Shown in pieces: positions 54,102 through 63,595 of a DNA stretch of 64,000 nucleotides; position 1 is the stretch's first letter, and each line of letters begins with the position of its first letter. The translations under genes and the position numbers were made by a program. This stretch comes from Paeniglutamicibacter psychrophenolicus (GTDB lineage Bacteria > Actinomycetota > Actinomycetes > Actinomycetales > Micrococcaceae): positions 62,001 to 126,000 of the forward strand of contig NZ_JAUSSH010000009.1 in NCBI RefSeq assembly GCF_030812255.1, read 5' to 3'. The notes under the pieces were generated by a model. It had not been told where the DNA came from, did no database searches, and worked only from the letters and a program-made list of their open reading frames with translations.

Positions 54102-54798
54102 AATCCCGGGGTTTGGAATCCCGGGGTTGGCTTGGGCGCGGGACGGTTCCACCGCCGCTGCCGCAAGGCCATGGCGTTGATGCCCGCGCCGTCTGCGTCG
54201 CCGCACTTGCCGCCCTTCGGGAACCGAAATAGGGCAGACCCCGGCGGGGTTGTCCCCGTGCTGTCGATTCCCCCAGTTCCGTGGCCGGCATCGGCAAGGC
54301 CGGGCAGGGGTCACAGGAGGGGCCGGTGGCCTTTTCGTCGTACCGCGGAGCGGTCGTTCCCTTGCAGAAGACCACTGCACGGCGGAAGCCCACGGCAAGA
54401 GGCGCCGAGCGGGCGGTGAACGATGGTTCCCGGGGGACACCGGCGCCGGTGGCATTGCCTGTCGACGGTTGGAGACGATGGCGGTCTGGACCGCGGTGCG
54501 TGGCGGGCACGGCCGGGCGGCCAGGGCCTTGGCACGGGTGGGGAGCGCGGGCTCCATCCGGCCCCGGAGACCCGGCGGCAGCGCCTCCGCCGATTGCCCG
54601 GGCGGCAGAGGCGATGCCGCCGGATGTGCGGGCTGAAGCATGGGACCGCCGCAAGATGTGATGGTGGTCTCTTTCCTAACGTGTTACCGTGAGGGGAATT
54701 CGAGGTTCCGGGCCCGGTCACACCGGCAATTGCCATTTGGGCCTGGGCAAGTGCACCGATTGATTCCGGCGTTCCTGCGCCGGGGGAGAAGGTTCGGC
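54102..54798. other. 697-base gene-free region upstream of narG
   Basis: I find no credible gene here. The open frames on both strands are rich in Arg/Pro/Gly/Ala and have no recognisable motif or ribosome-binding site. Near 54106-54127 the sequence AATCCCGGGGTT is repeated in tandem. At 54679-54688 there is TAACGTGTTA, a partly palindromic AT-rich spot 110 bases before narG that may be part of the nar promoter. No FNR-type TTGAT-N4-ATCAA site is seen. Confidence 0.4.
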
Positions 54799-57700
54799 AT
54801 GGGCACCAGCATGAACTCCGGCTTGACGGATGCGTTGATCAGCACCCGGAGATTCTTCACCGGCAAGCAGGAGGTCTCACCCGACGGACGAACGCTGCTC
54901 AAGGTCGGCGGGCGCACCGGGGACGCGTTCTACCGCGACCGCTGGAGCCACGACAAGGTGGTCCGCTCGACCCACGGGGTGAACTGCACCGGCTCCTGCT
55001 CGTGGAACGTGTACGTCAAGGACGGCATCATCACCTGGGAAACCCAGGCCGTCGACTACCCCACCACCGGGCCCGACAAACCGGAATACGAACCGCGCGG
55101 CTGTCCGCGCGGAGCTTCCTTCTCCTGGTACACCTACTCGCCGACCCGCACGCGCTATCCATACATCCGCGGGGTGTTGCTGGAGATGTACCGGGAAGCC
55201 AAGGCCCGGCTGAAGGACCCGGTGCTGGCCTGGGCGGATGTCACCGAGGACCCGGAACGCGCGCAGCGCTACAAACGGGCCCGCGGCAAGGGAGGACTGG
55301 TGCGCGCCAGCTGGGACGAGGCGGTCGAGATCGTCGCCGCCGCGCACGTGCACACCATCCGCAAGTGGGGGCCGGACCGGGTGGCCGGTTTCTCGCCGAT
55401 CCCGGCCATGTCGATGGTCTCCCACGCTTCCGGGGCCCGGTTCGTGAACCTGATCGGTGGCTCGATGCTGAGCTTCTACGACTGGTACGCCGACATGCCG
55501 GTCGCCTCCCCGCAGGTTTTCGGCGACCAGACCGATGTGCCCGAATCGGGGGACTGGTGGGATGCCGGATACCTCATGATGTGGGGCTCCAATGTCCCGG
55601 TGACCCGGACCCCCGACGCGCACTGGATGACCGAGGCGCGCTACCGGGGGCAAAAAGTGGTCGTGGTGTCTCCCGACTTTGCCGACAGCACCAAGTTTGC
55701 CGATGAATGGCTGGCCGCCGAGCCGGGCACCGACGGCGCTCTGGCGATGGCCATGGGGCATGTGATCCTCAAGGAATTCCATGTCGAGCGGCAGACCCCC
55801 TACTTCACCGAGTACGTGAAGAAATACACCGACCTGCCGTTCCTGGTCATCCTGGACGAGGCGCAAGACGCGGACGGGGCACGCACCTTCACCGCCGGAA
55901 AGTTCCTCACCGCCGAGGACCTGACCACGGAAATCGCCCCCGAGGAGGAAAACGCGGCCTTCAAGGCCGTGCTCGTGGATGCGGCGACCGACTCCCTGGT
56001 GGTGCCCCCGGGCACCCTGGGCCACCGCTACGGCGAAACGGGCGTGGGCAAGTGGAACCTGGACCTGGGGGACATCGACCCCAGGCTCACGCTGATCGAC
56101 AACTCCGATGAAAACGTGAGCGTGGACATGCCGCGCTTTGACGCCGGCCAGGGCAACATCGGGGTCATCCGCCGCGGGGTCCCGGCCCGCCGGGTCGCCG
56201 GCCGGCTGGTGACCACCGTCTTTGACCTGCTGCTGGCCCAATACGGGGTGGGACGCCCCGGGCTTCCGGGGCAGTGGCCCACCGGCTACGACGACGCCGA
56301 CTCCCCGTACACCCCGGCCTGGCAGGAAAGGATCACCGGGGTCCCGGCGGCCGCGGCCGCGCGGATCGGCCGCGAGTTCGCGCAGAACGCGGAAGACTCC
56401 AAGGGCCGGTCCATGATCCTGATGGGTGCCGGAACCAACCACTGGTTCCACTCCGACACCATCTACCGCACCTTCCTGACCATGACCACGGTCACCGGAT
56501 GCCAGGGGGTCAACGGCGGGGGCTGGGCCCACTACGTGGGCCAGGAAAAGGTCCGTCCACTGACCGGATACACGCAGCTGGCCAACGCCCTTGACTGGAT
56601 GCGTCCGGCACGGAACATGGTGCAGACCGCCTATTGGTACCTGCACACCGACCAGTTCCGCTACGACCAGTTCGGCGCGGACGCGCTCACCGCCCGCACC
56701 GGCAAGGGCCAGCTGGCCGGCAAGACGACCGCCGACGTCATCGCGCAGTCCGCACGCCTAGGCTGGATGCCCTCCTACCCCACCTTTGACCGCAACCCGC
56801 TGGTCATCGGCGCCCAGGCCCGGGAAAAGGGGCAAACCGCTGCGGACTACGTGGTCGATGAGCTCAAGGCCGGGCGCCTGGCCTTCGCCGCGGAGGACCC
56901 CGACGCCCCGGAGAATTTCCCCCGGGTGCTTTCGCTGTGGCGCTCGAACCTGATCGGTTCCTCGGCCAAGGGCAACGAGTACTTCCTCAACCACCTTTTG
57001 GGGGCCTCGCACACCATCACGGCGAAGGAAACGGCCGAGCGGTTCCGGCCCAAGGACGTGAAATGGCATGAGAAGGCCCCGATCGGCAAGCTTGACTTGC
57101 TGACCACGCTGGATTTCCGGATGACCAGTTCGACCCTGCACTCGGACATCGTGCTGCCGGCGGCGACCTGGTATGAGAAATACGACCTGTCCACTACGGA
57201 CATGCACCCGTTCGTGAACTCCTTCAACCCCGCCATCTCCCCGCCCTGGCTCGCGCGCACGGACTGGGACGCCTGGCAGGAGATTTCCCGGGTCTTCAGC
57301 AAGCTGGCCGAACGCCACCTGGGAACGCAGACCGACGTGGTCGCCGCACCGCTGACCCACGACACCCCCGACGCGATGGCCGCTCCGCACGGAAAGGTGC
57401 GGGACTGGAAGCATGGCGAATGCGAGCCCGAGCCGGGCGTCACCATGCCCAGGATCATCGAGGTCGAGCGGGACTACACGGCCATCGGGGAAAAGATGCG
57501 GTCGGTCGGGCCCCTGCTGGACACCCTGGGCGCCACCACCAAGGGCATCACCTTCGAGCTGGGCCCGGAGATCGAGGAGCTGAAGAAGAAGAACGGGGTC
57601 GTGCGCGGAGGCGTGGCCCACGGGCGCCCGGACATCCTCAAGGACTTCCAGGCCTGCGAGATGATCTTGATGCTCTCCGGCACCACCAACGGGCGCCTGG

Positions 57701-58503
57701 CGACCGAGGGCTTCAAGACGCTGGAGAAGCGCACCGGCACCAGGCTGCACGACCTGGCCTCGGAACACGAGGGCAAGCGCATCACCTTTGCCGACACCCA
57801 GCGCGGGCCGGTGCCCGTGATCACCTCCCCGGAATGGTCGGGCTCCGAATCCGGGGGACGGCGCTACTCCCCGTTCACCATCAACGTCGAACGGCTCAAG
57901 CCCTGGCACACGCTCACCGGGCGGATGCACTTCTACCTGGACCACGACTGGATGACCGAGCTGGGCGAGTCGCTGCCCACCTTCCGCCCTCCCTTGGACA
58001 TGACCGCGCTCTTCGACGAACCGGAGATCGGCTCCACGTCCTCGGCGGGCGTCACCGTGCGCTACCTGACCCCGCACAACAAATGGTCCATCCACTCCGA
58101 GTACCAGGACAACCTGCTGATGCTCTCGCTGTTCCGCGGCGGGCCGGGGATCTGGATGAGCCCGATCGACGCGGAAAAGATCGGGGTGCAGGACAACGAA
58201 TGGATCGAGGCGGTCAACCGCAACGGCACCGTCACCGCCCGGGCCATCGTCTCGCACCGGATGCCCGAGGGAACCGTCTACATGTACCACTCCCAGGACC
58301 GGCTGATCGACATGCCGCTGTCGGAGACCAGCGGCCAGCGCGGCGGAAACCACAACTCGCTGACCCGGCTGATGATCAAGCCCACGCACATGATCGGCGG
58401 CTACGCCCAACAGACCTACGCCTTCAACTACATGGGGCCCACGGGAAACCAACGCGACGAGGTCACCGTGATCCGCCGCCGCAACCAGAAGGTGGAGTAC
58501 TGA
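54799..58503 (+). CDS. narG: Respiratory nitrate reductase, alpha subunit
   Basis: Molybdenum bis-MGD catalytic subunit that reduces nitrate to nitrite with electrons from quinol. 1234 residues. The FS0 cluster ligands are present: His59, Cys63, Cys67 and Cys102 (HGVNCTGSC, RGCPRG). The Mo ligand is Asp228 in FYDWYADMPVASPQVFGDQTDVPES. Further family regions are TGCQGVNGGGWAHYVGQEK, ADIVLPAATWYEKYDLS (SDIVLPAATWYEK) and NKWSIHSEYQDNLLMLSL. ATG 54799 has GGAGAAGG ten bases upstream; the frame is open further but unlike the family. narH starts on the last base of the stop codon. Confidence 0.96.
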   Translation: MGTSMNSGLTDALISTRRFFTGKQEVSPDGRTLLKVGGRTGDAFYRDRWSHDKVVRSTHGVNCTGSCSWNVYVKDGIITWETQAVDYPTTGPDKPEYEPRGCPRGASFSWYTYSPTRTRYPYIRGVLLEMYREAKARLKDPVLAWADVTEDPERAQRYKRARGKGGLVRASWDEAVEIVAAAHVHTIRKWGPDRVAGFSPIPAMSMVSHASGARFVNLIGGSMLSFYDWYADMPVASPQVFGDQTDVPESGDWWDAGYLMMWGSNVPVTRTPDAHWMTEARYRGQKVVVVSPDFADSTKFADEWLAAEPGTDGALAMAMGHVILKEFHVERQTPYFTEYVKKYTDLPFLVILDEAQDADGARTFTAGKFLTAEDLTTEIAPEEENAAFKAVLVDAATDSLVVPPGTLGHRYGETGVGKWNLDLGDIDPRLTLIDNSDENVSVDMPRFDAGQGNIGVIRRGVPARRVAGRLVTTVFDLLLAQYGVGRPGLPGQWPTGYDDADSPYTPAWQERITGVPAAAAARIGREFAQNAEDSKGRSMILMGAGTNHWFHSDTIYRTFLTMTTVTGCQGVNGGGWAHYVGQEKVRPLTGYTQLANALDWMRPARNMVQTAYWYLHTDQFRYDQFGADALTARTGKGQLAGKTTADVIAQSARLGWMPSYPTFDRNPLVIGAQAREKGQTAADYVVDELKAGRLAFAAEDPDAPENFPRVLSLWRSNLIGSSAKGNEYFLNHLLGASHTITAKETAERFRPKDVKWHEKAPIGKLDLLTTLDFRMTSSTLHSDIVLPAATWYEKYDLSTTDMHPFVNSFNPAISPPWLARTDWDAWQEISRVFSKLAERHLGTQTDVVAAPLTHDTPDAMAAPHGKVRDWKHGECEPEPGVTMPRIIEVERDYTAIGEKMRSVGPLLDTLGATTKGITFELGPEIEELKKKNGVVRGGVAHGRPDILKDFQACEMILMLSGTTNGRLATEGFKTLEKRTGTRLHDLASEHEGKRITFADTQRGPVPVITSPEWSGSESGGRRYSPFTINVERLKPWHTLTGRMHFYLDHDWMTELGESLPTFRPPLDMTALFDEPEIGSTSSAGVTVRYLTPHNKWSIHSEYQDNLLMLSLFRGGPGIWMSPIDAEKIGVQDNEWIEAVNRNGTVTARAIVSHRMPEGTVYMYHSQDRLIDMPLSETSGQRGGNHNSLTRLMIKPTHMIGGYAQQTYAFNYMGPTGNQRDEVTVIRRRNQKVEY

Positions 58504-60134
58504 TGCGTGTCATGTCGCAGATGGCCATGGTGATGAACCTGGACAAGTGCATCGGCTGCCACACCTGTTCGGTCACCTGCAAGCAGGTCTGGACCAACAG
58601 GTCCGGAGCCGAGCACGTCTGGTTCAACAACGTCGAAACCCGTCCCGGCCAGGGATACCCGCGCACCTACGAGGACCAGGAGAAGTGGAAGGGCGGCTGG
58701 ACGCTGACCAAGCGCGGCCGGCTCAAGCTCAAGGCCGGGGGACGGCTGAAGAACCTCATGACCATCTTCGCGGCCCCCAACATGCCGGGCATCAAGGACT
58801 ACTACGAGCCGTGGACCTACGACTACGACAACCTGACCACCGCCCCGGCGCAGAAGCACATGCCGGTGGCGCGGCCCAAGTCGCTGCTGACCGGGCAGGA
58901 CACCAAGATCACCTGGTCCTCGAACTGGGACGACGACCTGGCCGGGTCGACGCAGAACACGCACAACGACCCGATCCTGAAGCAGGTCGGGGACAAGATC
59001 AAGTTCGAATACGAACAGACCTTCATGTTCTACCTGCCGCGCATCTGCGAGCACTGCCTGAACCCCTCCTGCGTGTCCTCCTGCCCCACCGGGGCCATCT
59101 ACAAGCGCGAGGAAGACGGGATCGTGCTGGTGGACCAGGACCGCTGCCGCGGCTGGCGCCAGTGCGTGGGCGGCTGCCCGTACAAGAAGATGTATTTCAA
59201 CCACAAGACCGGCAAGGTCGAGAAATGCACCTTCTGCTACCCGCGCATCGAGATCGGCCAGCCCACCATCTGCTCTGAGACCTGCGTGGGGCGCCTGCGC
59301 TACCTCGGGCTGATGCTCTACGACGCCGACAAGGTGCTGGAGGCGGCATCCACCACCGACGAACACGGCCTCTACGAGGCCCAGCGCAACGTGTTCCTGG
59401 ATCCCCGGGACCCCGAGGTCATTCGCGAGGCGAGGCTGGCCGGCATTCCGGACGACTGGGTGGAAGCGGCCCAGCGCTCGCCGATCTGGGCATTGATCAA
59501 CGAATTCAAGGTGGCCCTGCCGCTGCACCCCGAGTACCGCACGATGCCAATGGTCTGGTACATCCCCCCGCTGTCCCCGGTCGTGGATGCGGTCGGCGAG
59601 ACCGGGGAAGACCCGGAGCACCAGGGCAACCTGTTTGCGGCCATCGACAAGCTGCGGATCCCGATCGAGTACCTGGCCGGGCTCTTCACCGCGGGGGACA
59701 CGGTGCCGGTGGACCGGGTGCTGCGCAAGCTTGCGGCGATGCGTTCCTACATGCGCGACATCAACATGGGACGGGAACCCGACGAGTCCATCGCCGCATC
59801 GGTGGGGATGACCGGGCAGCAGGTCCAGGACATGTACCGGCTGCTGGCCATCGCCAAATACGAGGAACGCTACGTGATCCCGGCGGCCCACTACGAGGAC
59901 GCCCACAAGCTGGAGAACATCGCCACGGAGTGTTCGCTGGACGTCGAAGGGGGACCGGGCATGGGCGGCATGGGCGGCATGGATGATTCCTTTGGCTCCG
60001 ACCCGGGCGGCGGGGGACCGGATGTCCCGGGCCGTCCCGAGGGGGTCCGCATCAACCTGCTGAACTGGAACGGCCAGGGCACGCCCACCGGGCTGTTCCC
60101 CGGTACGCCGCCGGCCACGGGAGGCACCCCGTGA
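58503..60134 (+). CDS. narH: Respiratory nitrate reductase, beta subunit
   Basis: Iron-sulfur subunit that passes electrons from NarI to NarG. 543 residues. Four cysteine groups are visible: Cys16-19-22-26 (DKCIGCHTCSVTCK), CEHCLNPSCVSSCPTG, CRGWRQCVGGCPYKK (Trp in the third cluster, as in NarH) and CTFCYPRIE with CSETCVGR. The C-terminal 60 residues are Gly/Pro/Met-rich (PGMGGMGGMDD), which is longer and more disordered than in E. coli. It overlaps narG by one base and narJ by four. Confidence 0.96.
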   Translation: MRVMSQMAMVMNLDKCIGCHTCSVTCKQVWTNRSGAEHVWFNNVETRPGQGYPRTYEDQEKWKGGWTLTKRGRLKLKAGGRLKNLMTIFAAPNMPGIKDYYEPWTYDYDNLTTAPAQKHMPVARPKSLLTGQDTKITWSSNWDDDLAGSTQNTHNDPILKQVGDKIKFEYEQTFMFYLPRICEHCLNPSCVSSCPTGAIYKREEDGIVLVDQDRCRGWRQCVGGCPYKKMYFNHKTGKVEKCTFCYPRIEIGQPTICSETCVGRLRYLGLMLYDADKVLEAASTTDEHGLYEAQRNVFLDPRDPEVIREARLAGIPDDWVEAAQRSPIWALINEFKVALPLHPEYRTMPMVWYIPPLSPVVDAVGETGEDPEHQGNLFAAIDKLRIPIEYLAGLFTAGDTVPVDRVLRKLAAMRSYMRDINMGREPDESIAASVGMTGQQVQDMYRLLAIAKYEERYVIPAAHYEDAHKLENIATECSLDVEGGPGMGGMGGMDDSFGSDPGGGGPDVPGRPEGVRINLLNWNGQGTPTGLFPGTPPATGGTP

Positions 60135-60787
60135 CGCCCAAGGTGCCGGCCCTGAAATACTCCCCGGAGGAAGTCACCGCGGCCTGGCAGTGCGCCTCCA
60201 TCCTGCTCGACTATCCCGACGAGCTGCTGTTCTCGCGCCTGGACCTGCTCGAGGAGGTCGCCGCGTCCCTGCCGGCCAGGATCGGGACGGGTTTGCTCGA
60301 AACAATCCGCTACCTGCGCCGGCCCGGGGTGGCGGACACCCAGAGCCAATACGTCGACACCTTCGACACCCGCCGGCGCGGCTGCCTGTTCCTGACCTAC
60401 TTCTCCAACGGCGAGACCAGGAAGCGGGGGCTGGCGCTGCTGCGCATCAAGCAGGTCTACGCCCGGGCGGGCCTGGAGCTGGCCCCGGAGCAGCTGCCGG
60501 ACCACCTGTGCGTGGTCCTGGAGTTCGGCGCGCTAACCGACGCCAAGGCGGGCCTGAAGATCATCCTGGACAACCGGGCGGGCCTGGAGCTGCTGCGCCT
60601 TCACCTGCGCGAGACCGGCTCGGCATGGTCCGGTGCGGTCGAATCGGTCTGTTCCACCCTCCCGCTGCTCAAGGGGAAGGACCACGAAATCGTGGCGCGG
60701 CTGATTGCCGAAGGGCCCGCGGACGAACAGGTTGGACTGGACACCTATGGAATGCCGGACTTGGCACCGATTCAGGGAGGCGCATGA
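60131..60787 (+). CDS. narJ: Nitrate reductase molybdenum cofactor assembly chaperone
   Basis: Dedicated chaperone that holds NarG until the Mo cofactor is inserted. 218 residues, helical TorD/NarJ family: AAWQCASILLDYPDELLFSRLDLLEEVAASLP, QYVDTFDTRRRGCLFLTYFSNGETRKRGLALLRIKQVY (the family signature with the YV.TFD motif), and ELPDHLCVVLEFGA. Start GTG overlaps the narH stop by four bases; its own stop overlaps narI by four bases. Confidence 0.93.
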   Translation: MTPKVPALKYSPEEVTAAWQCASILLDYPDELLFSRLDLLEEVAASLPARIGTGLLETIRYLRRPGVADTQSQYVDTFDTRRRGCLFLTYFSNGETRKRGLALLRIKQVYARAGLELAPEQLPDHLCVVLEFGALTDAKAGLKIILDNRAGLELLRLHLRETGSAWSGAVESVCSTLPLLKGKDHEIVARLIAEGPADEQVGLDTYGMPDLAPIQGGA

Positions 60788-61533
60788 TGAACAACGGATG
60801 GGAAGTATTCCTGTGGCTGATTTTCCCCTACATCTGCCTGACGGTCTTTGTCCTGGGGCATATCTGGCGCTACCGCTATGACAAATTCGGATGGACCTCG
60901 CGCTCGAGCCAGATGTACGAGAGCAGCATCCTGCGCTGGGCCAACCCGATGTTCCACTTTGGCATCCTGGCCGTCTTCCTCGGCCATGTCATGGGACTTG
61001 GCATCCCCAAGACCTGGACAGATGCCGTGGGCATTTCGGATGGGGCGTACCACTTCATGGCGATCTCGGTGGGTGCCGTTGCCGGGGTCTTCACCATTGT
61101 GGGATTCATTGGACTGCTCTACCGGCGCCGCTTCACCAAGGCGGTGATGGGGGCAACCACCGTGATGGACAAGATCATGTACCTGGTGCTCGGAATCGTG
61201 ATCGTGGGCGGACTGGTGAACACCGCCTCCGGGGTGGTGGGGCACTACAACTACCGGGAAGGGGTGTCGGTCTGGTTCCGCAGCATCTTCTACTTCAACC
61301 CGCAGCCGGAGTTGATGGTTGGCGCCCCGCTGAGCTTCCAGTTCCACGCGATTGCCGCCATTGCGCTGTTCGCGCTGTGGCCTTTCACCCGCCTGGTGCA
61401 CGTGTTCACCGCGCCGGTGGGCTACCTCTTCCGCCCCTATGTGCTGTATCGCAGCCGTGACGCCCACGAGGGCTCGCGCGCGCACCGGCGCGGCTGGGAC
61501 AAGGTCGATACGATCCCGCGCCGCCCCAAGTGA
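60784..61533 (+). CDS. narI: Respiratory nitrate reductase, gamma subunit
   Basis: Membrane cytochrome b subunit that oxidises quinol and anchors the complex. 249 residues with five helices. The first is VFLWLIFPYICLTVFVLGHIWRYRYD (His25 and neighbours), then PMFHFGILAVFLGHVMGLGI with the haem-ligand His residues, AYHFMAISVGAVAGVFTIVGFIGLLYRRR, MYLVLGIVIVGGLVNT and LSFQFHAIAAIALFALWPFTRLVHVF with the last ligand His pair. ATG-ATG start at 60784; no NarK transporter follows in this direction. Confidence 0.94.
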   Translation: MMNNGWEVFLWLIFPYICLTVFVLGHIWRYRYDKFGWTSRSSQMYESSILRWANPMFHFGILAVFLGHVMGLGIPKTWTDAVGISDGAYHFMAISVGAVAGVFTIVGFIGLLYRRRFTKAVMGATTVMDKIMYLVLGIVIVGGLVNTASGVVGHYNYREGVSVWFRSIFYFNPQPELMVGAPLSFQFHAIAAIALFALWPFTRLVHVFTAPVGYLFRPYVLYRSRDAHEGSRAHRRGWDKVDTIPRRPK

Positions 61534-61562
61534 GCGGCGCGCCAACCATGCCATGTCCCCGG

Positions 61563-61600
61563 AACGGGGCCGGAGATTTCAGGGCGTGGAGGGCCCCGTT
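61563..61600. terminator. Possible bidirectional terminator between narI and TDT gene
   Basis: AACGGGGCC (61563-61571) and GGCCCCGTT (61592-61600) form a 9-bp perfect stem with a 20-base loop, overlapping the last codons of the TDT gene. A smaller CCCCG/CGGGG hairpin lies at 61557-61569, so the two would be alternative folds. Confidence 0.45.
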
Positions 61601-62739
61601 CGCGTTCCACGGAGGTTGCGGCGGCCGCGCAGCCAGGAGAACGCCGAATGGGCCATGGCGAGGGAGGAAGCCAGCCAGGCGAACAGCGCCACCCAAATGA
61701 TGATCCGGCCCAGCCCCACCATGAAGTCCAGCCCCTCGACGGTCCCAAAGAGATTGCTGGCGCTGGCGTACATGCCCAGCGGGAAGACGATGCTCCACAG
61801 GCTGATTTCATAGCGCAGGGGCCGGTGCCGCAGCACGTGCCGCCAGATCCCGAAGAGCAGCAGCAACGGGATCCACCACAGGCCCAGGGCCCACAGGATG
61901 AAGCTGATCCCGGCAACTGCCGGCGCCGCGGTGTCCATGATGGGCATCTGCGCGGGCAACAGCAGGATCCGGGATCCGGCCAGCACCGAGATGGCGGTGG
62001 CACCCATGTAGATCCAATAGGTGGGGCTCAGGGATGCCGGGTCCACGGGGTGGGTGAGCAACCGTATCGTGACCAGGGTGGCCACGATCAGGTAGAGCAT
62101 CACCCCGACTCCCCACAGCCCCACGGCGGAAGCGGCCAGCAGCTCCGATCCGCCCAAACGGGCCACCATGGCTGCGGCCACGGCAACGGACTGGGTTCCC
62201 ACCACCCACAGGAACCAGCTGCCGTTGATTTCCGCGATGATCGGGTTCTTGCGCTCCGCGACCAGCAACTCCGTTGGCAGCGTGTAGTTGAGCACCACCC
62301 ACACGACGGCACCCACCACGGCCATGGCCATGGCCGTGGACATCCAGCCGTACATCTCAAATCTTGCGCCAAGCACGTTGGCGGCGGCGACGATCGTGAA
62401 GAATCCGAAGGCGCGTCCGGGACTGCGGACATCGCGCACCACCCTGCCGAACATCCCGATCAATCGCAGCAGGGTCGCCGCGGCGAGCACGATGCCGGCG
62501 AGCACCGCAATGATGAACAGCACCAATGCCGGGACGGGCGCGCCATAGAGATCCAGGCCGGTCGAGACTATTCCGGTGGCCATCACGAAGGAAAAGGAAG
62601 CCGGCGGCAGGTTTGCGATCAGGCCGCCAGAGGGTTTTTCAACACCGGGGATTGGGGCATTGGCGGGATTGAGCTGCCCTTCGCTGAATTCGTCGGGGGC
62701 CAGCATGGCTACGGCACCGGTCCAACGGAGGGCAGGCAT
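61579..62739 (-). CDS. TDT family transporter (tellurite resistance/C4-dicarboxylate type)
   Basis: A 386-residue integral membrane protein with ten helices of the TDT superfamily (TehA, Mae1, SLAC1). Visible are LPPASFSFVMATGIVSTGLDLYG, the usual first helix, NGSWFLWVVGTQSVAVAAAMVA, the WFL.VVGTQS motif typical of this actinobacterial group, and YWIYMGATAISVLAGSRILLLP. In several actinobacteria it is found beside narGHJI, but its substrate is not established. The start ATG 62739 has GGAAAA upstream. It converges on narI. Confidence 0.88.
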   Translation of the reverse strand: MPALRWTGAVAMLAPDEFSEGQLNPANAPIPGVEKPSGGLIANLPPASFSFVMATGIVSTGLDLYGAPVPALVLFIIAVLAGIVLAAATLLRLIGMFGRVVRDVRSPGRAFGFFTIVAAANVLGARFEMYGWMSTAMAMAVVGAVVWVVLNYTLPTELLVAERKNPIIAEINGSWFLWVVGTQSVAVAAAMVARLGGSELLAASAVGLWGVGVMLYLIVATLVTIRLLTHPVDPASLSPTYWIYMGATAISVLAGSRILLLPAQMPIMDTAAPAVAGISFILWALGLWWIPLLLLFGIWRHVLRHRPLRYEISLWSIVFPLGMYASASNLFGTVEGLDFMVGLGRIIIWVALFAWLASSLAMAHSAFSWLRGRRNLRGTRTGPSTP

Positions 62740-62989
62740 GCGGCATTTTCCCGCGCACGAACCGCGTTCCGACTGTTGGGCGTGGCCCGATCGCCGGATT
62801 CCGGACCTCTTGGTCTTGTCTCCATGCCTTCACCCTAGGCATCCAAGAGTCCCGTGGCCAGAGAAGCCAGGCACATCGACAGGAAACGCCGGTATCGGCG
62901 CACCGATTGCTTGGCGGGAACCGGTGCCGGCAAGGAGCGGATCATGTGCGTTGCGTCTCGAGGCGTGCCGCCAGGGGCCAAGTTCTTGG

Positions 62990-62995
62990 TAGACT
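62990..62995 (+). promoter_or_regulatory. -10 element of rpsO promoter
   Basis: TAGACT followed by TTTCTGCGG, the same context as the ylxR-infB promoter at 39159. It is 88 bases before the rpsO start. The gap 62740-63082 also serves as promoter region for the divergent TDT gene; I see no gene in it. Confidence 0.45.
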
Positions 62996-63082
62996 TTTCT
63001 GCGGTGCCCGCTGCAGTCCGCGGTTGCGAGTGCACCTGCCGGTGACGGTGTTTTGAAACGCGGTACAACTCTAGGAGTTATT

Positions 63083-63352
63083 GTGGCATTAGACGCCGCT
63101 GTCAAGCAGGAAATCATGAAGGCCTACGCCACCAGCGAAGGCGATACCGGTTCGCCGGAGGTCCAGATTGCCGTGATGTCACGTCGCATCCTGGATCTGA
63201 CGGAGCACCTGAAGATGCACAAGCATGACCACCACACCCGCCGCGGCCTGATGGCCCTGGTTGGTCGTCGTCGTCGCATGCTTGCGTACCTCAAGGGCAC
63301 CGACATCGAGCGCTACCGTTCGCTGATCGAGCGCCTCGGCCTGCGTCGCTAA
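63083..63352 (+). CDS. rpsO: 30S ribosomal protein S15
   Basis: Primary 16S rRNA-binding protein of the small-subunit platform. 89 residues, the exact family length. Match is complete: [42 protein letters not shown], then [32 protein letters not shown]. Start GTG 63083 with AGGAG five bases upstream. pnp usually follows in relatives; here the next gene is a YceI-like protein. Confidence 0.97.
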   Translation: MALDAAVKQEIMKAYATSEGDTGSPEVQIAVMSRRILDLTEHLKMHKHDHHTRRGLMALVGRRRRMLAYLKGTDIERYRSLIERLGLRR

Positions 63353-63376
63353 TTCTTGGCACTAGGTTTGATTGAG

Positions 63377-63416
63377 ATTCCCCGGTTCCCGTCACAGGGC
63401 GCCGGGGAATTTTTTT
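63377..63416 (+). terminator. Terminator after rpsO
   Basis: ATTCCCCGG (63377-63385) and CCGGGGAAT (63402-63410) form a 9-bp stem that runs into seven T (63410-63416). A textbook intrinsic terminator 25 bases after the stop. Confidence 0.9.
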
Positions 63417-63595
63417 GCCCGGAGGGCGGCGGTGCCGGGTCCAGGGTTCCGCGGCAGTCTGTTTGCCGCCTGTGTAATTTTGGTGAACTTCGCGGGATGG
63501 CGCACTTTTCGGCAAGGGGCGCCGAACGCGGTGAAATGATTTGAGGATCAAGTAAAAATTTCGCCGGGAATCGGCGCGACCGATCAGGAGAACCC

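Noticed and set aside
54281-54661. 126-codon open frame upstream of narG
   Set aside because: Arg/Pro/Ala-rich, no motif, overlapping open frames in all other frames; looks like non-coding high-GC DNA.
57420-58502. Long in-frame extension upstream of narH
   Set aside because: It lies inside narG in another frame; NarH homologues start with the RVMSQMAMVMNLDKC region at 58503.
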